From assembly GCF_028769735.1 (NCBI RefSeq), contig NC_088173.1:9383038-9447037 (forward strand): DNA of 64,000 bases, given 5' to 3'. The DNA comes from Zonotrichia leucophrys gambelii (Eukaryota; Chordata; Aves; Passeriformes; Passerellidae). The notes below the pieces were generated by a model. The model saw only the letters and a program-made list of their open reading frames with translations. It ran no database searches and was not told the DNA's origin. Both the position numbers and the translations under genes were made by a program. Shown here piece after piece: positions 1 through 9,900 of this stretch. The first letter of the stretch is position 1, and each line of letters opens with the position of its first letter.

Positions 1-2749
1 TGTCAGTGGATTTTGCAGTGACTGTTCCCTGGCTTACAAAATGCAGAGATTATTTAGACCATCCACTTTTAAGCCTTGTTAATGTTGATGCCAGAGTAAC
101 ATGATTTGCTTGAACAGAATTAAGTTAATGACCATTCACTGCTAAAATTCACTACTGTAAAATGTTACCAAGGTTTCAAGTTAAATTGATAAAATGTTTT
201 AAGTGTGTTGAAGGCCTTGATTAGACTAAGAATATTCTGGTTTTTGTTTTAATTCACAGTTCACCATTACAAAGTTAAAGCAAATAAAACTCTCTAACTT
301 CTGCTGCAAAGGAGTGAGAATTAAAGCCTCAACAACTAGCAGTTGCTTTTTAATTATTGAAAAAAAATGCAACCCCAAACAACTTTTAAAGTTGTTTCTG
401 CTAATGTCACAATAGTGAAACTACAAATATCTTTTGTCTTTGATTATGAGTCTACTTGTGGGCTCTCAAACTTTGCTTACATGTACACATCAATTTTTAA
501 TGGAGAACAGTTTCATTGAGTGAAGCTGCAAGCACTGCTCATGCACACCACTGAACACATGCTCCAGTATTTTGGTTGCATGATGAAGCATACAGAGTTT
601 CAAGTTTTCAGCTGCAAACATCCACAGTGAAGAAAAGCTCTTCAATGCCACAGTAATAAAAAGTATCAACTCATTCTTGGCCATTTATCAGAAACAGCCA
701 AGTCCTTCACCTTGCTGCAACCAGCTGTATCAGAACACAAAGCACAAAGAATTTATGCTGCATGTTTTTGTGGCCTCTAACAAATACTCTGGATTTTTAC
801 ATATACAGGTAAGATTTCAAAGATTAGAAATTATAACATGTTCTGCTCTTTGTGGCCCAGGCATCTCAGAAATGCAGCTTGATACAATGCCATACTTTAA
901 TATTCTAAATTTTAAAATCTGAGACAAATTAAGGGCCAAATTCTGTAATTTGATTTAATGCACAGGACTAATTTGAATATAGAAGAACATGCTTATATCA
1001 AAGGGCAGCAATCATTACATAAATAACCTAACCAATTTGAAGGTGATGTCTAAGGACTGTATTTTCTAGTGGCCAGTCAAATTTATGCTAGCCACTCAGG
1101 CCTGACTTGGATAGCCCATTAATACTTACTATAATCTTCTTTCATATTTATTTCTTTTTAAAGACCTATGGTTAAGAGACATGTCTTCCTTTTTAACTTC
1201 AAAACCATGGGCCTAATGTAGTTTACTGATTCAGTTAATGCTAAACTTTAACTCTGTTTTTCAAGAGACATTCCAAAAGGTAAAAAGAAAAATAGCTGTT
1301 ATCTTGTTACTTCCTGATCAGGATGGCAGCTCTTCTACCCATCGTAATAGGAAATGCAAAGACAGAAACATTAGCAAAGAGAATAGGAACATTAACATCT
1401 CAGCTATTGAAAAGAACTTTATTGAGTGCTTGCAAAGGTATACCTAATGGAACAGACTGTTTCACTTTTACAGGTGCAATGTTTATGCCTTTAGGAAAGC
1501 ATCCCTTAAAATTTTTGACCATTACTGAGTTAGATCAGAATCAGAGGTAGTGCATATATGCCTCTAGGTGTGTAGCTTCCTGTAGAATTTGTGAATGAAT
1601 GACGAATTTCAATCATGGTATAAATATTGGCGTGTACAGTTGTGTCCTCCATGGGGGATATCTGATATTAAAAAGGTCAAGCAAATTAAATATATTTGTC
1701 AAGTGCCCATCAAAGAAAAAAAAAAAAACAAACAAAGCATATTGAAAAGTTGAAATAAGGTTGCAATGAAAATTGAGATAATAAGATACAAAATAATAAT
1801 ACATCAATCCCACCTAAAATACTCCAGGTCTACAAGTGTAATTGTAAGCACAAACAAGGTAAGATTATTTCCAACCTCTTCAGAGAAAATCAATGCAAGC
1901 TAAAATGAGACTATTGTTTCAATTTACACGAAAACCATGGCTTTGTTCCTGGGACTTTTGCTGTATCACTTCAAATATAAACATTTTTGGTGGACACTGG
2001 CAAAATATATATACCTGCAGTTGAAAGAGAATTATTAGCATACGAGAGTCAGTAGGAATGCAGCATTTTAACAGGAAAAATATATGAAACTCTACTGTAA
2101 TAAACAGAAACTGTCCATGTAAACGATTTCCTATTGTTGGTCCAAAACCAGAGCAACATTTGCATGTCTGTGACCTGAGAAATACAAAGAATGTATTTTA
2201 TCTATTGAGTGCATGTGTACTTACCCATGCCCAGGTTACCTAAGTAGCCCACCTGCTAGACTGTCAGGAGCGTGTTTACTGAGCACACTTTTTCCAGCTG
2301 TGGAATCAAGCACAGCAAACGGGCTCAGCACGTACTACCGAACGATCTTGTGCTTGCCCAGCTGTGCATGTGCTCCCACAAGGACGATTACCTTCCTGGC
2401 ACCACTGAAAAAATGACTGGTATATGTCACTCCATACCATTATTATTTTGAATACCAACCAGATGGAAGCAGAACCCAAACTTCATTCTGTAGTTCTGCA
2501 TCCACATGGATGACAGTGAATCAGGTCTGTTGTACATTGCCGTAGAGACGTCAGGTAGAAGTTTTACTGTATCGTGATGATGAATCTAAACCACTAACGC
2601 CAGTAGGAGCCTAAAAACGCTTAAGAACTGCTCAGTTTCGATAGCCTCATATTGTGTGACTTACACTTTAAAGTGAGCATCTTGAGAATGACGGCCGGGC
2701 CTCCCGCTCGGGGCGGCTGGGACGGGGCGGCGGGTGCATTCCGCTGTGG
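1..2749 (-). other. PPAT: PPAT intron 1 (partial), non-coding
   Basis: This stretch lies 3' of PPAT exon 1 on the minus strand and is AT-rich until about 2690, where the CpG island begins. I looked on the minus strand for the next PPAT exon, which would continue the glutaminase domain, and found none, so intron 1 is at least 3.2 kb and exon 2 is outside the window. The short open frames here show no recognisable domain. I see no clear transposon. Confidence 0.75.
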
Positions 2750-2889
2750 GGGGCGTACCCCCTGCGGCCCGGGGCTCACTCCCGCTGCTCGGGGTTCATC
2801 CCCGCCGCCCGAGGCTCAGCCCCACCGCGCGGGGCTTACCCTCGCCACCTGGGGCTCGGCCACGCCGCCCGGAGCTCAGCCACACCGCG
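2750..2889. repeat. 20-bp minisatellite, seven imperfect units
   Basis: Seven consecutive 20-bp units start at 2750, 2770, 2790, 2810, 2830, 2850 and 2870. The recurring core is GGGGCTC followed by a C-rich half ending in CCGCC or similar. The units differ from each other at several positions, so the array is not very recent. It sits inside the CpG island, in PPAT intron 1, about 370 bp from the PPAT donor site. Confidence 0.8.
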
Positions 2890-3262
2890 GGCTCCGCGCA
2901 GGGACGTGCGAATGCCCGGGCCGGTGGCGCGGGCCCGGTAACGAGAGCGGGGGCGACTCAGGCGAGATGCAGCCGAGCTCCATAGCCGTTCGACAGCTCT
3001 TCTTCGGCGGGACCGGCTCGGGAGGCAGGAGGCGGAGGGGTGCTCCTTGCCCTTCGCCTCCGGGATGCTGCCGGGGCTCCCCGCCGGGGCGGAGCGGAAG
3101 GGACCGGTCGGAGCGCTGTTCTCCCCTCCCCGAGCGCTCCCGCCGCCGGAGACCCGAGGCCCTGCAGGCTGCACGTGCCGCCGCACGGCCCCGAGCAGCC
3201 GCCGCGGCCCGCTCCGACACCGAGCCCCGTCCGGGCACATCCGGCCCCCGCGCCCCTCTTAC

Positions 3263-3390
3263 CTGTGCTGCAGCCCCACCAGCCCCAGCGTGATTACATG
3301 GGGCACGTCCAGCTCCGTGGGCCACGCGCCGGAGGCGATGCAGCCGAACACGCCGCACTCCTCCCGGATGCCCAGCTCCTCCAGCTCCAT
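3263..3390 (-). CDS. PPAT: Amidophosphoribosyltransferase, first coding exon (gene partial)
   Basis: PPAT catalyses the committed step of de novo purine synthesis, making 5-phosphoribosylamine from PRPP and glutamine in the cytosol. The 42 codons plus two bases start at the ATG at 3390 and match the start of vertebrate PPAT as I recall it almost residue for residue. They include a short acidic propeptide (residues 1-11) and then Cys12, which becomes the N-terminal nucleophile of the glutaminase domain after propeptide removal in this family. The following CGVFGCI stretch is typical of Ntn amidotransferases. The exon ends at a GTAAG donor in phase 2 after QH plus AG, the first two bases of an Arg codon. 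The remaining exons lie left of the window. PAICS is divergent, 575 bp away between start codons. Confidence 0.95.
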
Positions 3391-3965
3391 GGCGCGGGCA
3401 GCACGTGGTGGCGCGGCGGCCCCGCTCCAGCTCCCGGTCCCGCTCCCGCGCGCTGCTGCCGCCGGCGCGCTCAGCCCACAACGCCGCTCCGCCCGGGGAT
3501 CCCGGTGGCCCGTCGGGCACCTCCCGCCCTCATTTACATACGAGGGGGGGCGACACCGCACCCCCGACCCGCTCCGCCGCCTCGCCCGGCCCCGCCTCCC
3601 CTAGATTCCACTCTGCCCGCCACGCCGCGGGGCGCCCCAGGCCCAGGGGATGTTTGCCCGCGGGGTGAGAGTGCGGGGGGCCCGGGCGCGGCGTGGCGCC
3701 GGCATTGGCCGGGCAGAGGGCCGGGGCTGTGTTTGCACGGGACGGGGTCGGGGGGGGGGTGATGCTGCCGTCCGGGGTTCGCTCGGGGGGCTCGGCGGGG
3801 CCGCCCCGCGGCGTAGGGCGGCGATTGGCGGGCGCCGTCGCGGCCCGCTGCCCGGGCTGCCCGCCCCTTCCGCCGGCCCCTTCTTACCCCGGCGGCCGAG
3901 CCCTGCGGTGTGCGCTCAGGCTCTCTCCTGTGCCCTAGGTGCCCGCGCCCGCTCCCGCCGCAGCC
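3391..3965. promoter_or_regulatory. Divergent PPAT-PAICS promoter
   Basis: This 575-bp interval separates the two start codons. It holds two inverted CCAAT boxes (ATTGG at 3704..3708 and 3824..3828), a GC box (CCGCCCC at 3861..3867) followed directly by an ETS-like CTTCCG (3868..3873), and further GC-box-like runs near 3590. No TATA box is evident. Both 5' UTRs must lie here. Co-regulation of the two genes from one divergent promoter is established in chicken and human; the individual site calls are motif inspection only. Confidence 0.8.
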
Positions 3966-3984
3966 ATGGCCCCCGCAGCATCAG
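3966..3984 (+). CDS. PAICS: PAICS exon 1 (coding part)
   Basis: Six codons (MAPAAS) plus one base, ending at a GTAACC donor in phase 1. It is too short to find without the neighbouring exon. The next exon begins AC TTG AAG and restores Asp followed by LKLGKKV, aligning with the vertebrate N-terminus. Confidence 0.88.
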
Positions 3985-6900
3985 GTAACCGGGCGGCCGT
4001 CGGGGGTGGGTCGGTCGGTCGGAGGTTCCGCTCTCGGGGGGCCGGTGACCGCTCAGCGGCTTGGGGTGTAGGTGCTTGAGTACCAACTTTTTCCCGGAGT
4101 GATTTTAATTTTTTGGGTTTTTTTAAATTTTTCCATGGGTAGTCGCTCGTACGCGAGGGTGGGCACGGCTGCAGGAGAGGTGTTGGGGGCAGCTCCAGGC
4201 GCAGGATGCTGGGGACGGCAGCAGCCCCGCGCCGCTCGTGTGGCGGAGCTCCGGGACTCCCCCGAAGTTTGAAGGAGCAGAAAAGCAGCGGGGCTCTCGG
4301 CCGCCGCGCTCAGGCGGCAGCTCCCGGCTGCCCGGGGCCGTGGGGGCGGCCGGGACACCGCCGGAGCGGCCCGGCCGCGGCTGGCGCGGTCCCCGTGCTG
4401 TCGGGCGGGAGCCTTGAGCGGGGCTCTGGGCCTCGCTGCTGGGGGAACGTGGCCTGATCGCCCCGTGGGTCGGGGCTCGGGGAGCTCCTCGTGGTCGGGG
4501 TGGCTCTGCGTGCGGAAGTAAACAAATCTTTGCGATGCAAAAATTACTTTTTTTTTTTTTCGTGTTTTGTTTTTTGTTCCTCTAGACTTGAAGCTTGGCA
4601 AAAAAGTTAATGAAGGTAAAACGAAAGAAGTGTACGAGCTGCCAGATATCCCGGGATGTGTTCTCATGCAGTCCAAAGACCAAATAACGGCGGGAAATGC
4701 AGCCAGGAAAGACCGAATGGAAGGGAAGGCTGCCATTTCCAACACAACGACGAGCTGTGTGTTTCAGCTGCTTCAGGAAGCTGGTCAGTATTTTAAAGGC
4801 AGAGTGTGTATGCTTGTATGTTTCAGACGTTATTACAAAAGAGTATTGTTTTATAAAAGAGTTTAACCTGCCTTGAGGCTTTTGTGGTTTTTAGTCTCTT
4901 TTTTATTAGCTTTTAATTATGCTTTTCTCTCTGGTACTTAAGAGCTGGGTGACTGACTTGTTCGTTTGGAACACGATAGTGTCTGCAGTAATCTAGTGTT
5001 GCAGATAACAGCAATAGTTTCTCCTGCTTGTTTGGACGTGCCTCTAAGCCCCTTCCCTCTGCTTTTGTCAGGTCTTCCATATCCTACACTCCTTACCTTA
5101 ACTCTGGGCTGGATGCATCTGCCTTGCTTTACTACATGTGCATGCATAGAACACTTATAGCTAATGGTACTACCACACTATGTCTAGGCATTGTGAAATC
5201 TGTGTATGTAAGCTGAAACATAAAATTAGAGTGTCTTTGACCCCCCTCAGTTGTGTGTGAAAGCATTTTAAAGTGTCTTTGAGTAGTTGGCAAGTTACAA
5301 AGAGGAATTCGTGCTGGTGGTGAGTCTGCTAACAGGACTGGAATACAGGCACTACTAAGCTTAGCTAAGATTGCTTATAAACTGTGTGCTCCATGTGCTT
5401 TGGAACAGTCGCTCAAAGAATGCTTCAGGCACCAGCTGAGTTACTCTAGAATTTGTAGTATCTGTTACAAAGTGTGGTGGTAGCTAACTGTGAAGTCCTA
5501 GCATGGCTCGTATGAGGAAGAGAAGGATGGTTTCTCTAGAGTTATAGCTTTGTCTCAGCCCATATTTTACACAGAAATACATACCAGAAATACAGACTGG
5601 TGTAGTCCCCAGTCACAGGCTTTCTTGGGAAGCCTGTTGTGAATACACGACTAAGAAGCCTCCTAGGTATTTGATTATTTTTGCAGTCAATTAAAACTTC
5701 TAATTTTCATTTAGGAGCAATTAGTAAGATGTTTTGCCCAATTCTTGAATGGTGATAGTTAGGATAACAATCAAAATGCTTCATATCCTACAGATGTGTG
5801 CGCTTTTAACAAGAGGCCATTCTGTTGACCTCTCAGAAACCCATGAGTGGCTAGTACTGGTAACTTCCACAGGTGCCATGGAAAAACACGCAGAGTAAAC
5901 TGCAGCTGCATTTTAAAGCAACAAAAGAACTTTGAGGTTCTTCTCCAGTTTCCTTCTTTCAGTGGTGTAGATGCAGATAGTGGGAATGCCTTGTTGTAGA
6001 GGGTGTTTGCTTGTTTGCCTTGCGCAACTCTTCTTTACCTGCTCTTTCAGAGGTGATGATTTACAAAGTTCTGTTAAAGTTTCTCTCCCTTTTAGAATAG
6101 AGCTAATGTCAGCCTAGCAAAAGCACACATCTGCACTGATGAAAAATGTCATAGTGAACCAGATGGGGCCTTAATGTACGTTCGATTATTTAAATCCTTC
6201 TGCCATTGAAGGAAATGCTCTGAACTTTGAAGAGTCAGTGTTCATATTTTGAGACTTTTTGTTTCTTCCTTAATGGTTCTGGAAGTGGAATGGAGTAGAA
6301 CTGCTTGGTTTGACTGAGTGCAGCTCCTTTGCCTTCTCTTTCTGGCAGATGCTGACTGGGCTTGGCAGTTGTCTTGCCCTGGTCAGGTATGCGACACAGA
6401 GTCCCCAGGCAGGTGCAGAGCAGAGCTGCTTTATGGCAAAAACCAGGCTTTCTTAATCAGTTAGCCCATTGTCAGCTACATAGTTTTAAATCATAACAAA
6501 CATAATTCAACCAACCACCATAACCCATGATGTGAACAGACCATGGTTATATAATTTGTTTTTCTACCTCTAACTCAGCTGAGTCACATTCCCATAGTCC
6601 TTTTCTACTTAGCCAAAGTAAGAGGCCTGAGCCATGATCTTACAAGGCCTTCCTTCTGTAGGGTTTTGCCTACTTGCAGCAGTCAGGGAGAAAGGTGGGA
6701 CTTTCCTCAAGAGTGAAATTGAAAAAAGAGCCATTCTGCACTTGGGGTGCTGATCTGCATGTTGGCTGTCCCTGTTTAATATGTAGTCCATCATCTTACA
6801 ATTATCTAAGAAGGTTAACTTGTGGCAGCAGGTTTGAGTGCACATGATTCTCATTCTGTCTTTTGCCTAATAAATCACCGAGATCTAGTGTCCTAAATAA

Positions 6901-9900
6901 CTTGGTTTGTGATGAAAGGGAGAACAAAGCCATTCTCTCTGCCCCATCTGCTTTTATTAAGCAAAGCTGTAAAGACTGCTGTGCTCTGTTACTCCTTTGA
7001 AAGGCTCCAATTACTGTTCAATCTATAATGAATCTTTCACCAGAGAACATGGTTGGGTACTTGGTTGCTGCTATTTTTTTTAAACAAACAAAAACATTGT
7101 GAAGGATAGATTTAATTTTTAAGGCTCTGTGAACAGAATTATAAAAATAGGATTTCTGAGTTAAAAGTTATTTTTGTATGATAAAATTGGCAAAACTAAT
7201 GACTTGTGGAAGATACTTGTCTTTTGCAAGGCTGGAGTGGGCAAAAATACCATGAAAAGATTTGTCCCTTAAGTCAAGGGAAGGGCAAGATTCAGATGTA
7301 ATTAAAATTAAAGATCTTTGTGACTACTGTTCCAGCTGTGGAGTGTGCTTACTAATGGAACTAAGCTGCTGTCTTTTCATTTAGGCATCAAAACAGCTTT
7401 TGTCAGGAAACAGAGTGACACAGCGTTCATAGCAGCTCACTGTGAAATGATCCCGATTGAATGGGTGTGCAGAAGAATTGCTACTGGCTCCTTCCTCAAG
7501 AGAAACCCTGGTGTCAAAGAAGGATACAAGTTTTACCCACCCAAAATTGAGATGTTTTTCAAGGTAAGTTTCTTTTCCTGTGATGTTAATCAAACTTAGC
7601 AGAGCTAAAATTCTGTGTCATCTCCTTTAAAATGCTGACAGATAAAGCAAGTAGTGCTAGTGGCTGACCAATCCTCTTACTCTCAGTAGTTTTGCCATTC
7701 TGATGTTTTCTTGCATTCTTTTCCAAAAGCTGTTTTGTCCCATGTCCATACAGTAGTGGCTTACAGTGCAATTGAAGAATAACAAACCAAGCTGTACTGA
7801 AAATCACAAAAATGTAGGTATAAGGGTTTTTTAGGCATAAGCTTAATACATCAGCTGAAACAGATGTGTTGATATATTTGAAGAAATTAAACAGTGGTTG
7901 TATGGTGAGGGTAAGTAGCTAGCTAGTCCTTTAGGATTCTGAACTCCTTTGGGAATGTGTGCTTATAGATGTATCTGGTGAGCTATAATCTAAAGTGTTT
8001 GTGGTGTACCCTGTTAAAGATGGTCAGGTGTTTTATAGCAAGTGTTTTCAATGTTACTGTCATTTTTTTAATGCTAATCATAAAATGCTAGTTTGAAGCC
8101 TCTATTTGTTACTTAGGAAAAAACACAAAACCTTGTATCTTTTAATGGCTATTTTCCTCCTATAGCAACCTTAAATTACATCATGTATTTGTTCTGGTTT
8201 TCTTAACAGGATGATGCTAATAATGATCCACAGTGGTCTGAAGAGCAAATAATCGAAGCAAAATTCTGTTTTGCTGGACTTACAATTGGCCAGACTGAAG
8301 TGGACATTATGTCTCGTTCTACTCAAGCCATTTTTGAGATCCTGGAAAAAGCATGGCAGCCCCAAAACTGCACTCTTGTAGACCTGAAGGTAGAAGAATC
8401 TAATTTCTCATGATCTTGCTTTTGACAGGGAAAAATAGCAGTGTATAATTACTAAAATAGGATTCTTACTGTCTTTTTAGATCGAATTTGGTGTTAATGT
8501 GCTGACAAAAGAAATTGTTCTTGCTGATGTTATTGACAATGATTCATGGAGACTGTGGCCAGCAGGAGACAGAAGCCAGCAAAAGGACAAACAGGTGGTG
8601 CTTTAATCTTTACCTTCCAAGTGACCAGGGAAGAAGAATGGAGAAAGTAAAGCCTACAGTTTACCATTTGTTTTCAGAGTGGCTTTTTCTAGGTGGTCTA
8701 ACCTTGTTACAGAGCAGTTTGTATGGTCCCTTGTGTCAAAACCTGTTCTCATTAAATAATTTATCTGGTTTATGGTAGGAAAAAATCCTGTCTGTATATC
8801 TTCAGCTGGAATACCCAACAGCACTATTAACTGGAGCTGTCATAGTGAAGTGTGGGGTTTCCAGGAATGATAAGGATTTCTGACTTGCACAGATACTAAA
8901 ATAGTTGATAACAGATAGGTGTGAAGAATAGAAGCTTTGGTTCCCAGGTCTGCCTCCAAGTTTCTCAGTTTATTCAGAGATTAATTACTGTTATCCTCTA
9001 CTAGTAGAGATATGCTGATACTTGAGATGGAACTGCAGTGAGGATGCTTTTCTTTGTTATTTATTTTGGTTAATCATGAATTCAATAATGTTGCCTCCAA
9101 AAGTGTTGCTAATAGCCTGTGCCCACATGAGGCCTGCAAGCAAGTTTAAATATAGGACAAGTTCTGTTTCAAACTTACACTTCACAAATATCTCTGAATT
9201 ACCAGATGACAAGTTATGAAGGAGCTGGTTTGGGAATGCTGCTGCCAGGAGTTTGTCATGGTTGTTGAGACAACATGTGAGACCCTGTGAGAGAAAGTGT
9301 TGTAGGCCACAGGGGAAGATTTCAAAGTGTACCTGGGAGGAACAGTATTAATTTTAAATTGGGAAGAAAAACTGCTCTATTGTTGACTTGATCTGAATTG
9401 TGTAGTAGCATGCTTGAGTGAATTGCTCTGACAGTCTCCTAAAATAAGGTACATGATAATATCATGTAGAACTTAGGCTGGTACAGTGCAATTGTGCAGG
9501 CAATTGTGTCATAAGAAATTCAATTTTAAAGAAGTTGTATGTTTTTCCTTAAATTTTCCCTGTGGAAAGCTTCCAAAATCTTAATATCCCTGTGGCTGAA
9601 AGTCTTTTGTGTTGTACATGGGCATAAATTGCAATGTAGAAGGCTGTTTATGCCTGGAATTGCTAGAAACTGTGCAAATATTTAATTTGAGGTATAATAA
9701 TAATTCTTACCAATTATGGTAGCAAAATTAGTCTTTTGTGTACCCAAACCATATTAACTTTGTCTGCTGGTTTTGGCTGGCAGTGGCTAATATGAGGCTG
9801 TGTTTTGAATTTGTACTGAACAGGAGGTTGATAATAAAAAGATGTTTTTGTTACTGCTAAGCAGGGCTTACACAGACCCCAAGGCCTTTTCTGCTTTTGG

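Larger units (their letters stand above)
2690..4500. promoter_or_regulatory. CpG island over the PPAT/PAICS divergent promoter
   Basis: Base composition changes abruptly from AT-rich to very GC- and CpG-rich near 2690 and returns to AT-rich near 4500. The island covers the proximal part of PPAT intron 1, PPAT exon 1, the whole intergenic interval, PAICS exon 1 and most of PAICS intron 1. This is the expected composition for an unmethylated housekeeping promoter. Long open frames on both strands inside it reflect few stop codons in GC-rich DNA. Confidence 0.9.

Noticed and set aside
1..3262. Search for further PPAT exons on the minus strand
   Set aside because: No stretch encodes the expected continuation of the glutaminase domain with splice sites; the interval is treated as intron.
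2652..3762. Several 185-240 codon open frames on both strands in the PPAT/PAICS CpG island
   Set aside because: Stop-poor GC-rich sequence and the tandem 20-bp repeat generate them. Only the PPAT exon 1 frame matches a known protein and has a splice donor.
4053..4745. A 230-codon minus-strand open frame over PAICS exon 2 and intron 1
   Set aside because: It crosses a clear PAICS exon and acceptor site on the plus strand, and its translation is low complexity.
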